Below are positions 26,683-35,518 of a stretch of 64,000 nucleotides of DNA, piece by piece. Source of the stretch: Asaia bogorensis_B (GTDB lineage Bacteria > Pseudomonadota > Alphaproteobacteria > Acetobacterales > Acetobacteraceae). The position numbers and the translations under genes are program-made. The stretch's first letter is position 1, and every line of letters begins with the position of its first letter. The stretch is from assembly GCF_900465315.1 (NCBI RefSeq), contig NZ_UBIX01000010.1; one strand, written 5' to 3'. The notes beneath the pieces are model-generated. The model was not told the origin of the DNA and ran no database searches. It worked only from the letters and a program-made list of their open reading frames with translations.

Positions 26683-27215
26683 TGACGATGACTGATGAGA
26701 CCAAGACCAAGAACCAACCGAAGCGTTCGCGCACCGTAGCCCGTGTCGCCGCCGTTCAGGCACTGTTCCAGTGCGAACAGGGGGGAGAGAATGCCGAGAC
26801 GGTCATCAGCCAGTTCCAGCGTCATCGTCTGGCCGATGATCGGGGCAGCGGCTTTGAAGATGGCTACGTGCCGGACGCCGATTTCCGCCTTTTCGGTCTG
26901 ATCGTCAAAGGCGTGACGCTCGCCCAGGATCGTATCGATACGACGCTGGCGGCAGCTCTGCCCGCCAACTGGCCGCTCAACCGCCTGGATCCCGTGCTGC
27001 GTGCCCTTTTGCGTGCGGGCGCCTGGGAACTCGGTGAGGATGTCCCGGCGCGCGTTGTCATCAACGAATATCTCGATGTGGCGCACGGTTTCTTCTCAGG
27101 TGATGAAGCCCGTCTGGTCAATGGTGTGCTCGATGCGCTGACACGTCCGGCTGCCCCCGTGCAGGACAATGCGGAAGGCGATGATGCCGCAAATGACGGA
27201 TCAGAACCGGTCTGA
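26679..27215 (+). CDS. nusB: Transcription antitermination protein NusB
   Basis: Binds NusE (S10) and boxA RNA to support antitermination of rRNA operons. The 178-residue protein shows the NusB helical core (RVAAVQALFQ, NRLDPVLRALLRAGAWEL, RVVINEYLDVAH), with an acidic C-terminal tail after about 160. Its start overlaps nrdR, and thiL begins one base after its stop. Confidence 0.95.
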   Translation: MMTMTDETKTKNQPKRSRTVARVAAVQALFQCEQGGENAETVISQFQRHRLADDRGSGFEDGYVPDADFRLFGLIVKGVTLAQDRIDTTLAAALPANWPLNRLDPVLRALLRAGAWELGEDVPARVVINEYLDVAHGFFSGDEARLVNGVLDALTRPAAPVQDNAEGDDAANDGSEPV

Positions 27216-27216
27216 A

Positions 27217-28161
27217 ATGAGCGGCGGCGAGTTCGACTTCATCGACAGGTTCTTTCGTCCGCTGGCGGGTGAGGGCGCTCTGGCGCTTGGCGATGATGCG
27301 GCGCTGATCGATCTGGCCGCGGACCGCGAGCTGATACTCTCGACCGATACCCTGGTCGAGGCCGTCCATTTCCTGCCTGACGACCCGGCCGAGACGATCA
27401 GCCGCAAATTGCTGCGTGTCAGCCTGTCAGACTGTGCAGCGATGGGCGCAAGGCCGCGCGGCTATCTGATGAATATCAGCCGCCCTGCGGCGTTCGACGA
27501 TCAGTGGTTTGCCAGTTTCAGCGCGGGGCTCGTGCAGGATCAGGCCATTTTCGATGTCCATCTGCTGGGGGGCGATACGACCAGCACGCGTGGCCCACTG
27601 GTACTGAGCCTGACCATCCTGGGTGAAGTACCGTGTGGAAAGGCCGTCCGTCGGAGAGGCGCCCGGCCCGGCGACGTCTTATGGGTTACTGGCACTATCG
27701 GTGATGCTGCCCTCGGCCTTCAGGCCCTTCTGGGCGAACTGCCGGACCCCGACGGCTATCTGGCGGGGCGCTACCGTATTCCCCAACCCCGTACGGGCTT
27801 TCCTCTGGGTGATTTCGCCCATGCTGGAATGGATATCTCCGATGGTCTCGTTCAGGATGCCGGCCATCTTGCCAGACAGAGCGACGTGCATCTGGAAATC
27901 GATGCGTCAGCGGTTCCACGCTCTCCTCAGGCTCGCGCCGCCGGGGAGGCATGGTTCGAAACCTGTCTGACGGGAGGCGATGACTACGAGCTTCTCTTCA
28001 CGGCCGATGAGTCGCAGACAGACGCGATCATGAGCGCATCCAGGCAGGCAGGGGTGCCGGCAACCCGCATAGGGCGCGTAACCCCCGGTTCCGGCGTGGC
28101 GGTTCTGGATGGAGAGGGTAAGGAGATGCGCCTGTCCCGTACGGGCTGGCAGCATTTCTGA
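27217..28161 (+). CDS. thiL: Thiamine-monophosphate kinase
   Basis: Phosphorylates thiamine monophosphate to the active cofactor thiamine diphosphate. From ATG 27217 it is 314 residues with the AIR synthase-like fold: LGDDAALID, LSTDTLVEAVHF, SLSDCAAMGARP, GGDTTS and MDISDGLVQD. In-frame starts at 27169 and 27193 overlap nusB; 27217 gives the best family fit. Position in nrdR-nusB-thiL suggests cotranscription. It would complete any thiamine salvage through the PnuC/kinase operon at 54-58 kb. Confidence 0.93.
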   Translation: MSGGEFDFIDRFFRPLAGEGALALGDDAALIDLAADRELILSTDTLVEAVHFLPDDPAETISRKLLRVSLSDCAAMGARPRGYLMNISRPAAFDDQWFASFSAGLVQDQAIFDVHLLGGDTTSTRGPLVLSLTILGEVPCGKAVRRRGARPGDVLWVTGTIGDAALGLQALLGELPDPDGYLAGRYRIPQPRTGFPLGDFAHAGMDISDGLVQDAGHLARQSDVHLEIDASAVPRSPQARAAGEAWFETCLTGGDDYELLFTADESQTDAIMSASRQAGVPATRIGRVTPGSGVAVLDGEGKEMRLSRTGWQHF

Positions 28162-28257
28162 GGCACGGTAACGCACGGACACCGGTCGCTTCCGGCGTGG
28201 ACCCGTGATGTGTTCAGACCCCGCTCAGGAAGGGGCCGGGGGCGGTCCGGCAGTCGG

Positions 28258-28280
28258 ATACCCCCGGTTGAGCCGGGGTA
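28258..28280. terminator. Possible bidirectional terminator
   Basis: A short stem (ACCCC-C-GG with CC-GGGGT, about 28259-28279) in the 133-nt convergent gap after thiL. There is no U-tract on either strand. Assigned by position more than by strength. Confidence 0.3.
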
Positions 28281-28294
28281 CGCGACAAGAGTGC

Positions 28295-29611
28295 TTATTG
28301 AGCGATATCTTTTTCGTACATGCGATGGACCTTGTTGGGCTCAGGCACGAGGCGACGCACGAGGTTCAGCATCGGTGTATTGGTGTCGAGGATCCAGCCC
28401 AGCTCCACCGTTTTATAGGGCAGAGTTGCACGGCGGCGGATGAGCTCGTCGATAGCGAGTGAAGGCATGAGGGCACCGAGAAGTGTGCCGCGCACCTTGT
28501 GAGACACGCCAAGCAGGATCACGCGGGCCGAGTCAAAGCGATGGGCCAGCAGCCTCGCCCCCAGTCTCGCCCAGCCGAGCGGTGAAGGTGCCCCGTCGAT
28601 GCCTCGGGCGATATCGAACACATTAGGGACCACCAGCGCCATGGCAGCGGGCTCGCCCGCGTGGTCGATCTGGACGTAATGCTCGGGCCGCAGCACCAGC
28701 TTGAGCTGCTGGATCAGGCCTTCCATCTCGTAGGACTGTAGCGGAACGAAGTTATAGGTTCCGGCCCAGGCATCGTTATAGAGTGACCTCAGCACTTCGC
28801 CCTGTGCGGCAATCTGCTTTTTGGAGAGATGCGAGACCGTGACATCGCCCAGCTTCCCCTCGCCGGGTTTCAGGGCGCCCGGCACGATATGACGCTCATC
28901 CAGATCCTCTGTCAGATCCAGCTTGAAGGTCAGAAGGTCGCGGGTGGGCGCGAAACCCAGTGCTTCGACCAGGCCCTGTAATTCCGGGGGATGCCAGGGA
29001 GTGCCGATCATAGGCGACTCGCTTTGACCGGTTAGCATAAGGCCCGATTCACCATGATAGCCGAGAGTGACAGGCCCGCGCATACGCACCATACCCTGAT
29101 CACGCAGCCAAAGTTCAGCGGTATCGAGCAGCGCCTTTATGACGTCGGTTTCGGACACGGCATCGAGGGCGCCAAACCAGCCGATTTTTTCGTCCCAGAC
29201 TTCGAGGGCCTTGCCATCCACTACGGCTGAAACGCGCCCGACAGGCTTGCTGTCGCGCCATGCAATGAAGCACCGCACGGAAGCATGACGATAGATGCCG
29301 TTCTTGGACGGATTGAGCAGATCATTCTGCTCCATGTCGAGCGGAGGGACGTAGCCATCGCGCCCCTTGTAGAGTATCCGCGGGAGCCGGATGAAGAGTT
29401 TCATATCCTTGCGGGAGATGACGGGGCGTATCGTCAGGGTTCCGCTCTTCAGGCTGTTGCCTGCAGGAGATGAGTCAGAAGAAGATGGTGTATCATGAGT
29501 GGGGCGAGGCGCCGCCGTTGATCTGCGCTCTGCCATGACACGGTGGGCATCGGCCTGTGCGGAACCGGTCAGTCCGGCATCATACTGGCGGATATCTTCT
29601 GCTTCCGACAA
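28295..29611 (-). CDS. GNAT-like N-acyltransferase family protein
   Basis: A 438-residue protein. Residues 1-55 are a low-complexity Ser/Thr/Pro leader. The rest matches a large, mostly uncharacterised GNAT-like family: FIRLPRILYKGRDGYVPPL near 73-91, CFIAWRDSKPVGRVSAVVD, and a second GNAT-like half ending near VHRMYEKDIAQ. The acyl donor and acceptor are not visible. The divergent neighbour is a short-chain dehydrogenase 80 nt away. Bacterial ceramide synthases are also GNAT-type proteins, so a lipid role is conceivable, but nothing here proves it. Confidence 0.6.
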   Translation of the reverse strand: MSEAEDIRQYDAGLTGSAQADAHRVMAERRSTAAPRPTHDTPSSSDSSPAGNSLKSGTLTIRPVISRKDMKLFIRLPRILYKGRDGYVPPLDMEQNDLLNPSKNGIYRHASVRCFIAWRDSKPVGRVSAVVDGKALEVWDEKIGWFGALDAVSETDVIKALLDTAELWLRDQGMVRMRGPVTLGYHGESGLMLTGQSESPMIGTPWHPPELQGLVEALGFAPTRDLLTFKLDLTEDLDERHIVPGALKPGEGKLGDVTVSHLSKKQIAAQGEVLRSLYNDAWAGTYNFVPLQSYEMEGLIQQLKLVLRPEHYVQIDHAGEPAAMALVVPNVFDIARGIDGAPSPLGWARLGARLLAHRFDSARVILLGVSHKVRGTLLGALMPSLAIDELIRRRATLPYKTVELGWILDTNTPMLNLVRRLVPEPNKVHRMYEKDIAQ

Positions 29612-29691
29612 GGCTCACTCTCAATCGCGGTCTGCTCGGTTCGCCCCCATGGCACGACCGGGTTTCCGTTTAATTTACGAAAGCGCGTTGA

Positions 29692-30498
29692 ATGTCACGT
29701 CCAGAGCGGTTTGCAAAGCTGAAGTTTGCACCCAGGCATGTTCTGATTACGGGAGCGTCGGGTGGTTTGGGCCAGGCGCTGGCACTGCAATATGCTGGCC
29801 CGGGTATCGTGCTTACATTGTGGGGTCGAAACGAATCCCGCATTTCTGCGGTTGCAGAGGCTTGCAGGCAGCGAGGCAGCGTCGTGCATGTCCATGTGCT
29901 GTCACTGACGGCGATTGATGATGCGCTGGAGCTTTTCAGACAGTGCGACGACGGGATACCGGTTGATGTGCTTGTGCTGAATGCCGGGGTTTCAGATATA
30001 CGTCCTGCTGGCGCCCTGACAGAGACGACAGACGCCGTACGCGAGGCCACTCTTGTGAATTATGCTGTTCCTGCCATTCTGGCCACGGAAGCAGCAGCGC
30101 GAATGGCACCTCGTCGGCGGGGGCGTATCGCCATGATCGGGTCAGTTGCTGCGCATCATGACCTGCCTTTCGCAACCGCTTACAGTAGCTCGAAGGCGGG
30201 TCTCGCGCGCTTCTCGACCTGTCTGCATGCGGCCATGGCACCGCACCGGGTGGGCGTCACTCTCGTCGAGCCTGGTTATATCGATACGGCTATGAGCCGA
30301 CGGCTAGAGGGCGCGAGACCCTTTCTTGTAAAGCCTGACGCTGCTGCGGCCCTCATCGCTGCCGCCGTTGCGCGCGGCGATGCGGTTCTGGTGTTCCCTC
30401 GTATCTTCCTGCTGCTCAAGCTGCTTTCTGCCGTTGTACCCCGCACAATCGCGCATCGTCTGCTGCGGCTTGCTAAAGTCAAGCAGGCTGCTGCGTGA
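29692..30498 (+). CDS. SDR-family NAD(P)-dependent oxidoreductase
   Basis: A 268-residue short-chain dehydrogenase. It has the cofactor motif TGASGGLG (about 20-27), NAG (about 102-104), the catalytic Ser in IGSVAAHH and the YxxxK motif in AYSSSKAG. The C-terminal hydrophobic segment FPRIFLLLKLLSAVVPRTI suggests membrane association and a lipid-like substrate, as in 3-ketoacyl or ketosphinganine reductases; that is inference. Divergent from the GNAT-like gene, with a shared ~80-nt promoter region. Confidence 0.82.
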   Translation: MSRPERFAKLKFAPRHVLITGASGGLGQALALQYAGPGIVLTLWGRNESRISAVAEACRQRGSVVHVHVLSLTAIDDALELFRQCDDGIPVDVLVLNAGVSDIRPAGALTETTDAVREATLVNYAVPAILATEAAARMAPRRRGRIAMIGSVAAHHDLPFATAYSSSKAGLARFSTCLHAAMAPHRVGVTLVEPGYIDTAMSRRLEGARPFLVKPDAAAALIAAAVARGDAVLVFPRIFLLLKLLSAVVPRTIAHRLLRLAKVKQAAA

Positions 30499-30549
30499 CG
30501 CGTGCGCGTATCGGGTGTTTGCCTAAAGCTGTTTTTGCAAGGGTGTTGA

Positions 30550-30569
30550 CGCAGGGATAATAGCCTGCG
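30550..30569. promoter_or_regulatory. Dyad upstream of glk
   Basis: Perfect 6-bp arms CGCAGG/CCTGCG with an 8-nt A/T-rich spacer, 91 nt before the glk start and next to a TTGAC hexamer at 30546-30550. It could be an operator overlapping a promoter. The regulator is unknown. Confidence 0.3.
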
Positions 30570-30659
30570 ACTGCTTCCTCACGAAATGTTTGAGGATGGG
30601 TTCGGGATGGGGCGGGCCCATGCCGGATCGGACATCGCCCCCGGAAACTGGAGCAAGCA

Positions 30660-31634
30660 ATGCAGGATATTGTCACCGTCGATATTGGAGGCACGAACGC
30701 ACGATTTGCGATCGCCAAGGTCGATCAGGGGCGTGTGGTCGAGCTGGGTGAAGCCACGACCCTGCGCACGGCAGATCATGCGAGCCTTGCTCTGGCATGG
30801 GAGGCTTTCGGCCGCACCCTCGGTCGTGAATTGCCCCGTTACGCGGGCATCGCCATCGCTTGCCCGATCCAGGGTGAGACGCTCAAGATGACCAATAACC
30901 CGTGGATCATCCAGCCCTCCATGCTGGCAGAACGTCTGCATCTGGAAGACTTCACCCTCGTGAATGATTTCGGGGCGGTCGGTCATGCCGTGGCCCAGAT
31001 CGACGAGCAATATCTCGAACATCTCTGTGGCCCCGATCGCCCGTTGCCGACTGAAGGCACAACGACCATCGTTGGTCCGGGCACGGGGCTTGGCGCCGCC
31101 TGTCTGCTGCGCCGCAAGGGCCAGTATTTTGTGATCGAGACCGAGGGCGGCCATATCGATTTCGCACCGCTCGACGAGTTCGAGGACAAGATCCTGCGTG
31201 CGCTGCGTCGCCGTTTCCGCCGTGTTTCGGCCGAGCGCATCGTATCTGGCCCCGGCCTGACCAATCTCTACGAAATCATCGCAGAGATGCAGGGTCTGCC
31301 CATCACCATGCGCGACAACAAGGCGCTTTGGGAGATGGCCATGGAAGGCCGTGATTCGATGGCGGCCGCTGCTCTTGAGCGCTTCTTCCTCTCTCTCGGT
31401 GCCGTGGCGGGTGATCTGGCCTTGGCCCATCGCGCCCAGGGTGTTGTCATTGCCGGCGGCCTTGGCCTGCGCGTGGCTGACCGTCTGCCCCATTCCGGCT
31501 TCGCCGAGCGCTTTGTTGCGAAGGGACGCTTCGAGAGCATGATGGGCGATATGCCGGTCAAGATCATCACTCACCCTCAGCCCGGCCTGTTCGGTGCCGC
31601 TGCTGCCTTCGCCTCGGACCATCCCTCACTTTGA
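30660..31634 (+). CDS. glk: Glucokinase
   Basis: Phosphorylates glucose with ATP. The 324-residue protein is of the E. coli Glk type: phosphate-binding DIGGTNARFAI (8-18), the catalytic base Asp103 in LVNDFGAV, GPGTGLGAA, and an ETEGGHIDF motif that fits glucose 2-/3-OH binding. A GGAG ribosome site precedes the ATG. It stands alone between an SDR gene and a dicarboxylate transporter, and is followed by a perfect 10-bp hairpin. Confidence 0.95.
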   Translation: MQDIVTVDIGGTNARFAIAKVDQGRVVELGEATTLRTADHASLALAWEAFGRTLGRELPRYAGIAIACPIQGETLKMTNNPWIIQPSMLAERLHLEDFTLVNDFGAVGHAVAQIDEQYLEHLCGPDRPLPTEGTTTIVGPGTGLGAACLLRRKGQYFVIETEGGHIDFAPLDEFEDKILRALRRRFRRVSAERIVSGPGLTNLYEIIAEMQGLPITMRDNKALWEMAMEGRDSMAAAALERFFLSLGAVAGDLALAHRAQGVVIAGGLGLRVADRLPHSGFAERFVAKGRFESMMGDMPVKIITHPQPGLFGAAAAFASDHPSL

Positions 31635-31642
31635 GTTTACGT

Positions 31643-31671
31643 GATGCGCCCGGTCGATCAGGGCGCATCAT
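31643..31671 (+). terminator. Hairpin after glk
   Basis: Perfect 10-bp inverted repeat (31643-31652 with 31662-31671, 9-nt loop), starting 9 nt after the glk stop. No U-tract follows, so it may end transcription with Rho or protect the 3' end. Confidence 0.6.
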
Positions 31672-31831
31672 GAAGTCTGCCCTCGGAGTAGAATTCCCCA
31701 TGCGCTCTGTTCCGCCCTCAGGGGGGGGGCTGATTCAGACACAGCGTGGGTCAAGCGCGAGGATGAATGTTCGTCGACTGTGCGGGAGTAATCGCCGTCT
31801 CGGTCGCATCTGCACAGAGTGATCGTTTTCC

Positions 31832-31870
31832 TGCACAAAAATCTGTCATTCTATGTCAGGAATTTGTGCA
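31832..31870. promoter_or_regulatory. Widely spaced dyad upstream of the DctA-like gene
   Basis: Arms TGCACAAA (31832-31839) and TTTGTGCA (31863-31870) are perfect complements 23 nt apart, centred about 110 nt before the start codon. A CTGTCA/TGTCAG pattern lies inside. The spacing suits two bound regulator subunits, or an RNA hairpin. DctA genes in Proteobacteria are often controlled by two-component or LysR-type regulators, but none is encoded nearby. Confidence 0.35.
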
Positions 31871-31958
31871 TTGCTTGTGTGGCAAGATATCGTAGTTCTG
31901 TCCTGATTACATCCGTGTAATATTGAATTACACCGCCGCCTTGCCACGGACACCAGAC

Positions 31959-33338
31959 ATGATGAAGCCCAATTCGATCGCAAGTACCCCGGGTACGGCT
32001 CAACACGGGCTGAACGGCGACGAGGGTAGTCATGAGCACGCCAGGCGCGTTCCGCTCTGGCGGCATACCTATGTGCAGGTTCTCGTCGCGATCATCGTCG
32101 GTTCGCTGATCGGTCATTTCGCCCCTCAAACAGGGCAGGCCCTGCAACCTCTGGGAGACGGGTTTATCCGTCTCGTTAAGATGATCATCCCTCCTGTCAT
32201 CTTTCTGACTATCGTGACGGGTATTGCAGGGATGCGTGACCTGAGGGCGGTGGCGCGCGTAGCAGCGAAGACGTTCGCCTACTTTCTGTTCTTCTCCACG
32301 CTCGCCCTCGTGGTCGGACTGATAACAGCCAATGTCATCCGCCCGGGAGCTGGGCTCCATGCCACGATTGATACGTCATCTGCCGGAACGGCTAGCGTGG
32401 CGCGCTATATTGGCAAGGCTCACGAGACCAGTCTTGTCGATTTTGTGCTCAACATCATTCCGGACACCTTCGTTTCAGCCCTGACCACGGGAAATATCCT
32501 GCAGGCGCTTTTCGTTGCCATTCTTACTGGCATCGGCCTGGCCTTGATGGGTGAGCGCGGCGCGCGCATGTTCGATGTGCTTGACGAAATTTCGGCCGTG
32601 GCATTCCGGATTGTCGGTATTCTGATGAAAGCCGCGCCGATCGGTGCGTTTGGCGCCATTGCCTATACGGTGGGCAAATACGGCGCATCGAGTCTGGCAG
32701 ATCTCGCCACGCTTGTTCTGACATTCTATCTGACGGCTATCGTCTTCATCGTCGTGGTTCTGGGTGTCGTGGCCCGTCTTGCCGGGTTTTCGATCCTGCG
32801 GCTGATCGCCTATCTGCGAGCAGAACTCCTGCTCGTGCTTGGCACGTCATCCTCCGAAAGCGCCTTGCCAAGCCTCATGGCCAAGATGGAGCGGGCAGGG
32901 TGCCCCAAGGCCATTGTCGGTCTCGTGGTGCCAATGGGGTACTCGTTCAATCTCGATGGCACGAACATTTACATGACGCTCGCAGCGCTTTTCATCGCGC
33001 AGGCCTATGACATCCATCTCGGTCTCGGCCAGCAGGTCCTGCTGCTCGGCATGGCCATGCTCTCATCCAAGGGAGCGGCGGGGGTCACGGGGGCGGGGTT
33101 CATCACGCTCGCAGCAACGCTCTCGATTGTGCCGTCCATTCCCGTGGCCGGGATCGGGCTGATTCTCGGCGTCGACCGTTTCATGAGCGAGTGCCGCAGC
33201 CTCACCAACTTCATCGGAAACGCTGTTGCGACGGTCGTGGTGGCGCGATGGGAGGGCGTGGTGGATGATGCCAAACTGGCGGAGGCGCTCAAACCCGGTG
33301 GAGGGTCGGCGAACGCTTCCCCCGCGCTGACCGACTGA
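31959..33338 (+). CDS. dctA: Dicarboxylate/amino acid:cation symporter (DctA/GltP type)
   Basis: An inner-membrane DAACS-family symporter that imports C4-dicarboxylates or glutamate/aspartate with protons or sodium. From ATG 31959 it is 459 residues with about eight membrane helices, the hairpin motif SSSESALPSLM and the family signature PMGYSFNLDGT. The frame is open to TTG 31923; a start at the adjacent ATG 31962 is also possible. An alginate-export-type porin follows after 17 nt. The substrate is not settled, so the symbol is provisional. Confidence 0.85.
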   Translation: MMKPNSIASTPGTAQHGLNGDEGSHEHARRVPLWRHTYVQVLVAIIVGSLIGHFAPQTGQALQPLGDGFIRLVKMIIPPVIFLTIVTGIAGMRDLRAVARVAAKTFAYFLFFSTLALVVGLITANVIRPGAGLHATIDTSSAGTASVARYIGKAHETSLVDFVLNIIPDTFVSALTTGNILQALFVAILTGIGLALMGERGARMFDVLDEISAVAFRIVGILMKAAPIGAFGAIAYTVGKYGASSLADLATLVLTFYLTAIVFIVVVLGVVARLAGFSILRLIAYLRAELLLVLGTSSSESALPSLMAKMERAGCPKAIVGLVVPMGYSFNLDGTNIYMTLAALFIAQAYDIHLGLGQQVLLLGMAMLSSKGAAGVTGAGFITLAATLSIVPSIPVAGIGLILGVDRFMSECRSLTNFIGNAVATVVVARWEGVVDDAKLAEALKPGGGSANASPALTD

Positions 33339-33355
33339 CCGGGACTGTCCCCCTG

Positions 33356-35044
33356 ATGCTAGGCGTTAGCTTTAACAGACGCTGTCTGCCGGCCCTGCTT
33401 TGTCTCTCGTCGGCGCTTTGCGTGCAGCCTGCCTTGGCGCAGTCTCAGCCGCAGGGGCCCATGATAGCGCGCGGGAGGGTATTGCATCCTGATAGCGCCA
33501 ATGCGGGCAGTTCGGGGCCCGTTTCGCCGGTAAGTCCGCAGGCAAAGGCGTCGGCTGGCGCACAGGTTGCGAAGCGGGGTCAAACATCCTCGCCGAAAGC
33601 TTCCGTGCAGGCGCCCTCTGTCGGTTATAACCCGGCACCTGACCCCTTCCAGACCCGCGCACCGGCCGAGCCTGCCGTGACCACCTATCCTGCTCCCGCA
33701 GCGGGCGATGGGCTGACGACCTCGGGCTACAACCTGTCGCGCTGGGCTGAGGACTGGAGCCGGATGCGCTATGCGAAAAACCGGCGCGACTGGCTGGATC
33801 GTCTGAAATTTCTGCCCCTTAACCCTGCCCAGACTATCTATCTTACCCTGTCGGGGGAAATGCGCCTTCGGCTCAACCAGACCAGCAACCCTAATCTGAA
33901 GAAGGGCCCTCTGCAGAGACAGGATATCATGCGCCTGGTGGGGGGTGCCGATCTGCATGTCACGCGTTATTTCCGTGCGTTTGGCGAGCTGGCGCATGGC
34001 GGAATATCCGGGCCCAATATCGGCGTGCCGGCTGCCAGCATGCGTAACAAGCTTCTGCTGCAGCAGTATTTCGCCGAGGCGAATGTGCCGCTGTCCCGTG
34101 TTCATCTGGGGGCACGCTATGGCCGACAGGAATTTACCGATGGCGCCAATTTGATGACCTCGCAGCGCGATAACAACACGCTGCGTTTCGTCCTCAACGG
34201 TACGCGGTTCTGGGTGCGCGGCAAGATCATACGCGGCGACTTTTTTGATTTCCGCTACACAAGTCTCGGCCGGGGCGGTGCGCGAGACGATGTGATCGAT
34301 CGCGGCATACGCTTCTCAGGGGGGACCGGAGGGCTTGTCATCCCCCATGATTTCCTGGGGAAATCGAAGCTCTATCTCGATCCGTTTGTCTGGCGTCTGC
34401 GCAACCGGCGCGCTGTCTGGGGGGGCGCCCCCGCACGTGAGGACCGGATGTATTATGGCATGAGGCTCTGGGGAGATGTCCAGCGTCTGACCATCGACTG
34501 GGTGGGGAATTATCAGGGGGGCCATTATGATGGCCGCACAATTGCAGCCTGGCAGTTCTTTCTGGCGCAGACATGGCGTCTCGGGGCGAAGCCTACTGCG
34601 CCAAGAATCGGCTTTCATGTCGATTATGCAAGTGGCGGAGGGGCCTATGGCAAAGGCACATTGCGCAGTGCGCTCGCACCTTTTGGCAACAATATCTATT
34701 ACAGCTACCAGCTCTTCCTGACGCCCACCAATCTGGTGGCGCTGGCGCCGAACGTCACGGTCTCACCCATAGAGAGCCTGCGTCTCACGCTTGAGCATCA
34801 GTTTGCCTGGAAAGCGAGCCTGAACGATGCCGTCTATCGGGCCAATGGCTCGGCTTTCGCAGGAACGCAGAACACGAAGGCCTATCGCGTGGCGCAGTCC
34901 ACCCGCGCTCAGGCCGTCTGGACATGGACACCCCGTTTGAGCTTCACGGGGCGTTATGAGCATCTTCAGGCAGGGCCTGTCCTGACACGGGCGGGTTATA
35001 CCAGCTCGGATTTCGTGGCTGGCTGGGCGAATTACCGCTTCTGA
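33356..35044 (+). CDS. Alginate-export-type outer membrane beta-barrel protein
   Basis: A 562-residue secreted protein with a signal peptide (about 1-29, cut after ALAQ or nearby), an Ala/Pro/Ser-rich region to about 125, then a beta-barrel-like region with the AlgE-family opening YLTLSGEMRLRLN near 157-170 and a C-terminal aromatic residue (NYRF) suited to outer-membrane insertion. AlgE exports alginate in Pseudomonas; homologues in acetic acid bacteria have no alginate genes nearby and probably act as substrate-specific porins. Here the neighbour is a dicarboxylate symporter, suggesting a paired outer/inner membrane uptake route (inference). Confidence 0.82.
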   Translation: MLGVSFNRRCLPALLCLSSALCVQPALAQSQPQGPMIARGRVLHPDSANAGSSGPVSPVSPQAKASAGAQVAKRGQTSSPKASVQAPSVGYNPAPDPFQTRAPAEPAVTTYPAPAAGDGLTTSGYNLSRWAEDWSRMRYAKNRRDWLDRLKFLPLNPAQTIYLTLSGEMRLRLNQTSNPNLKKGPLQRQDIMRLVGGADLHVTRYFRAFGELAHGGISGPNIGVPAASMRNKLLLQQYFAEANVPLSRVHLGARYGRQEFTDGANLMTSQRDNNTLRFVLNGTRFWVRGKIIRGDFFDFRYTSLGRGGARDDVIDRGIRFSGGTGGLVIPHDFLGKSKLYLDPFVWRLRNRRAVWGGAPAREDRMYYGMRLWGDVQRLTIDWVGNYQGGHYDGRTIAAWQFFLAQTWRLGAKPTAPRIGFHVDYASGGGAYGKGTLRSALAPFGNNIYYSYQLFLTPTNLVALAPNVTVSPIESLRLTLEHQFAWKASLNDAVYRANGSAFAGTQNTKAYRVAQSTRAQAVWTWTPRLSFTGRYEHLQAGPVLTRAGYTSSDFVAGWANYRF

Positions 35045-35078
35045 CAGCCACGCGCCTTCGGGACGAGTCTCTCAAAGC

Positions 35079-35106
35079 GCGCCGGGGAGCGATCCTCCCC
35101 CGGCGC
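35079..35106. terminator. Bidirectional terminator
   Basis: Perfect 9-bp G+C stem (35079-35087 with 35098-35106) in the 72-nt gap between two convergent genes. It can fold on both strands. U-tracts are minimal (TTT on the minus side). Confidence 0.65.
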
Positions 35107-35116
35107 AGCAGCGTGT

Positions 35117-35518
35117 TCAGCGCAGGCCGAGGCGGGCCTGATAGGTCACGGGAAAAAGCGAGAGCGCCCGCAGCCACGGTGTCGTGTCGGCGTCATCGGC
35201 AAGTTGTACATTGTCCACGCCGCAGCTGCGCAGGAACTGGGCCTGATCAGGGATCAGATGACCCTCTGCACGGATCTCCCCCGCAAAACCGAGATACTCG
35301 CGCAGGGCGCGCGCCTGCGTGAAACCGCGTCCGTCCCTGAAAATGGGAAAGGTGATGACGATCAGATCAAGATGATCGATGGCGGTCCCAAGCGTCTCGA
35401 CGTCGAATTCCGGTGAGAGTCGGATGGCCCGCGTGGCTTCGGTCATCTCCGCCACCGGGATGATATCGAGCGTCCTGGGGGCCGGGTGGCGCGCAGGGGC
35501 CAGTTCAAACAGTTTCAT
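35117..35518 (-). CDS. DUF934 family protein
   Basis: A 133-residue protein of the DUF934 family, known to be encoded with sulfite reductase and PAPS/APS reductase genes in Proteobacteria and annotated as an uncharacterised oxidoreductase-associated protein. Visible landmarks are FPIFRDGRGFTQARALRE near 59-76 and IRAEGHLIPDQAQFLRSCG. ATG 35518 lies inside the last 14 nt of cysI, implying coupled translation. Role in sulfur assimilation is inferred from context. Confidence 0.85.
   Translation of the reverse strand: MKLFELAPARHPAPRTLDIIPVAEMTEATRAIRLSPEFDVETLGTAIDHLDLIVITFPIFRDGRGFTQARALREYLGFAGEIRAEGHLIPDQAQFLRSCGVDNVQLADDADTTPWLRALSLFPVTYQARLGLR

Larger units (their letters stand above)
31635..31958 (+). 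other. Intergenic region between glk and the DctA-like gene
   Basis: About 320 nt without a supported gene. It holds a perfect 10-bp hairpin just after glk (31643-31671), a run of nine G at about 31721-31729, and an 8-bp dyad TGCACAAA/TTTGTGCA at 31832-31870 about 90 nt before the transporter. Confidence 0.6.

Noticed and set aside
31721..31729. Run of nine G before the DctA-like gene as a phase-variable tract
   Set aside because: It lies outside any coding frame and well upstream of the start, so slippage would not switch a protein; sequencing error is also possible.
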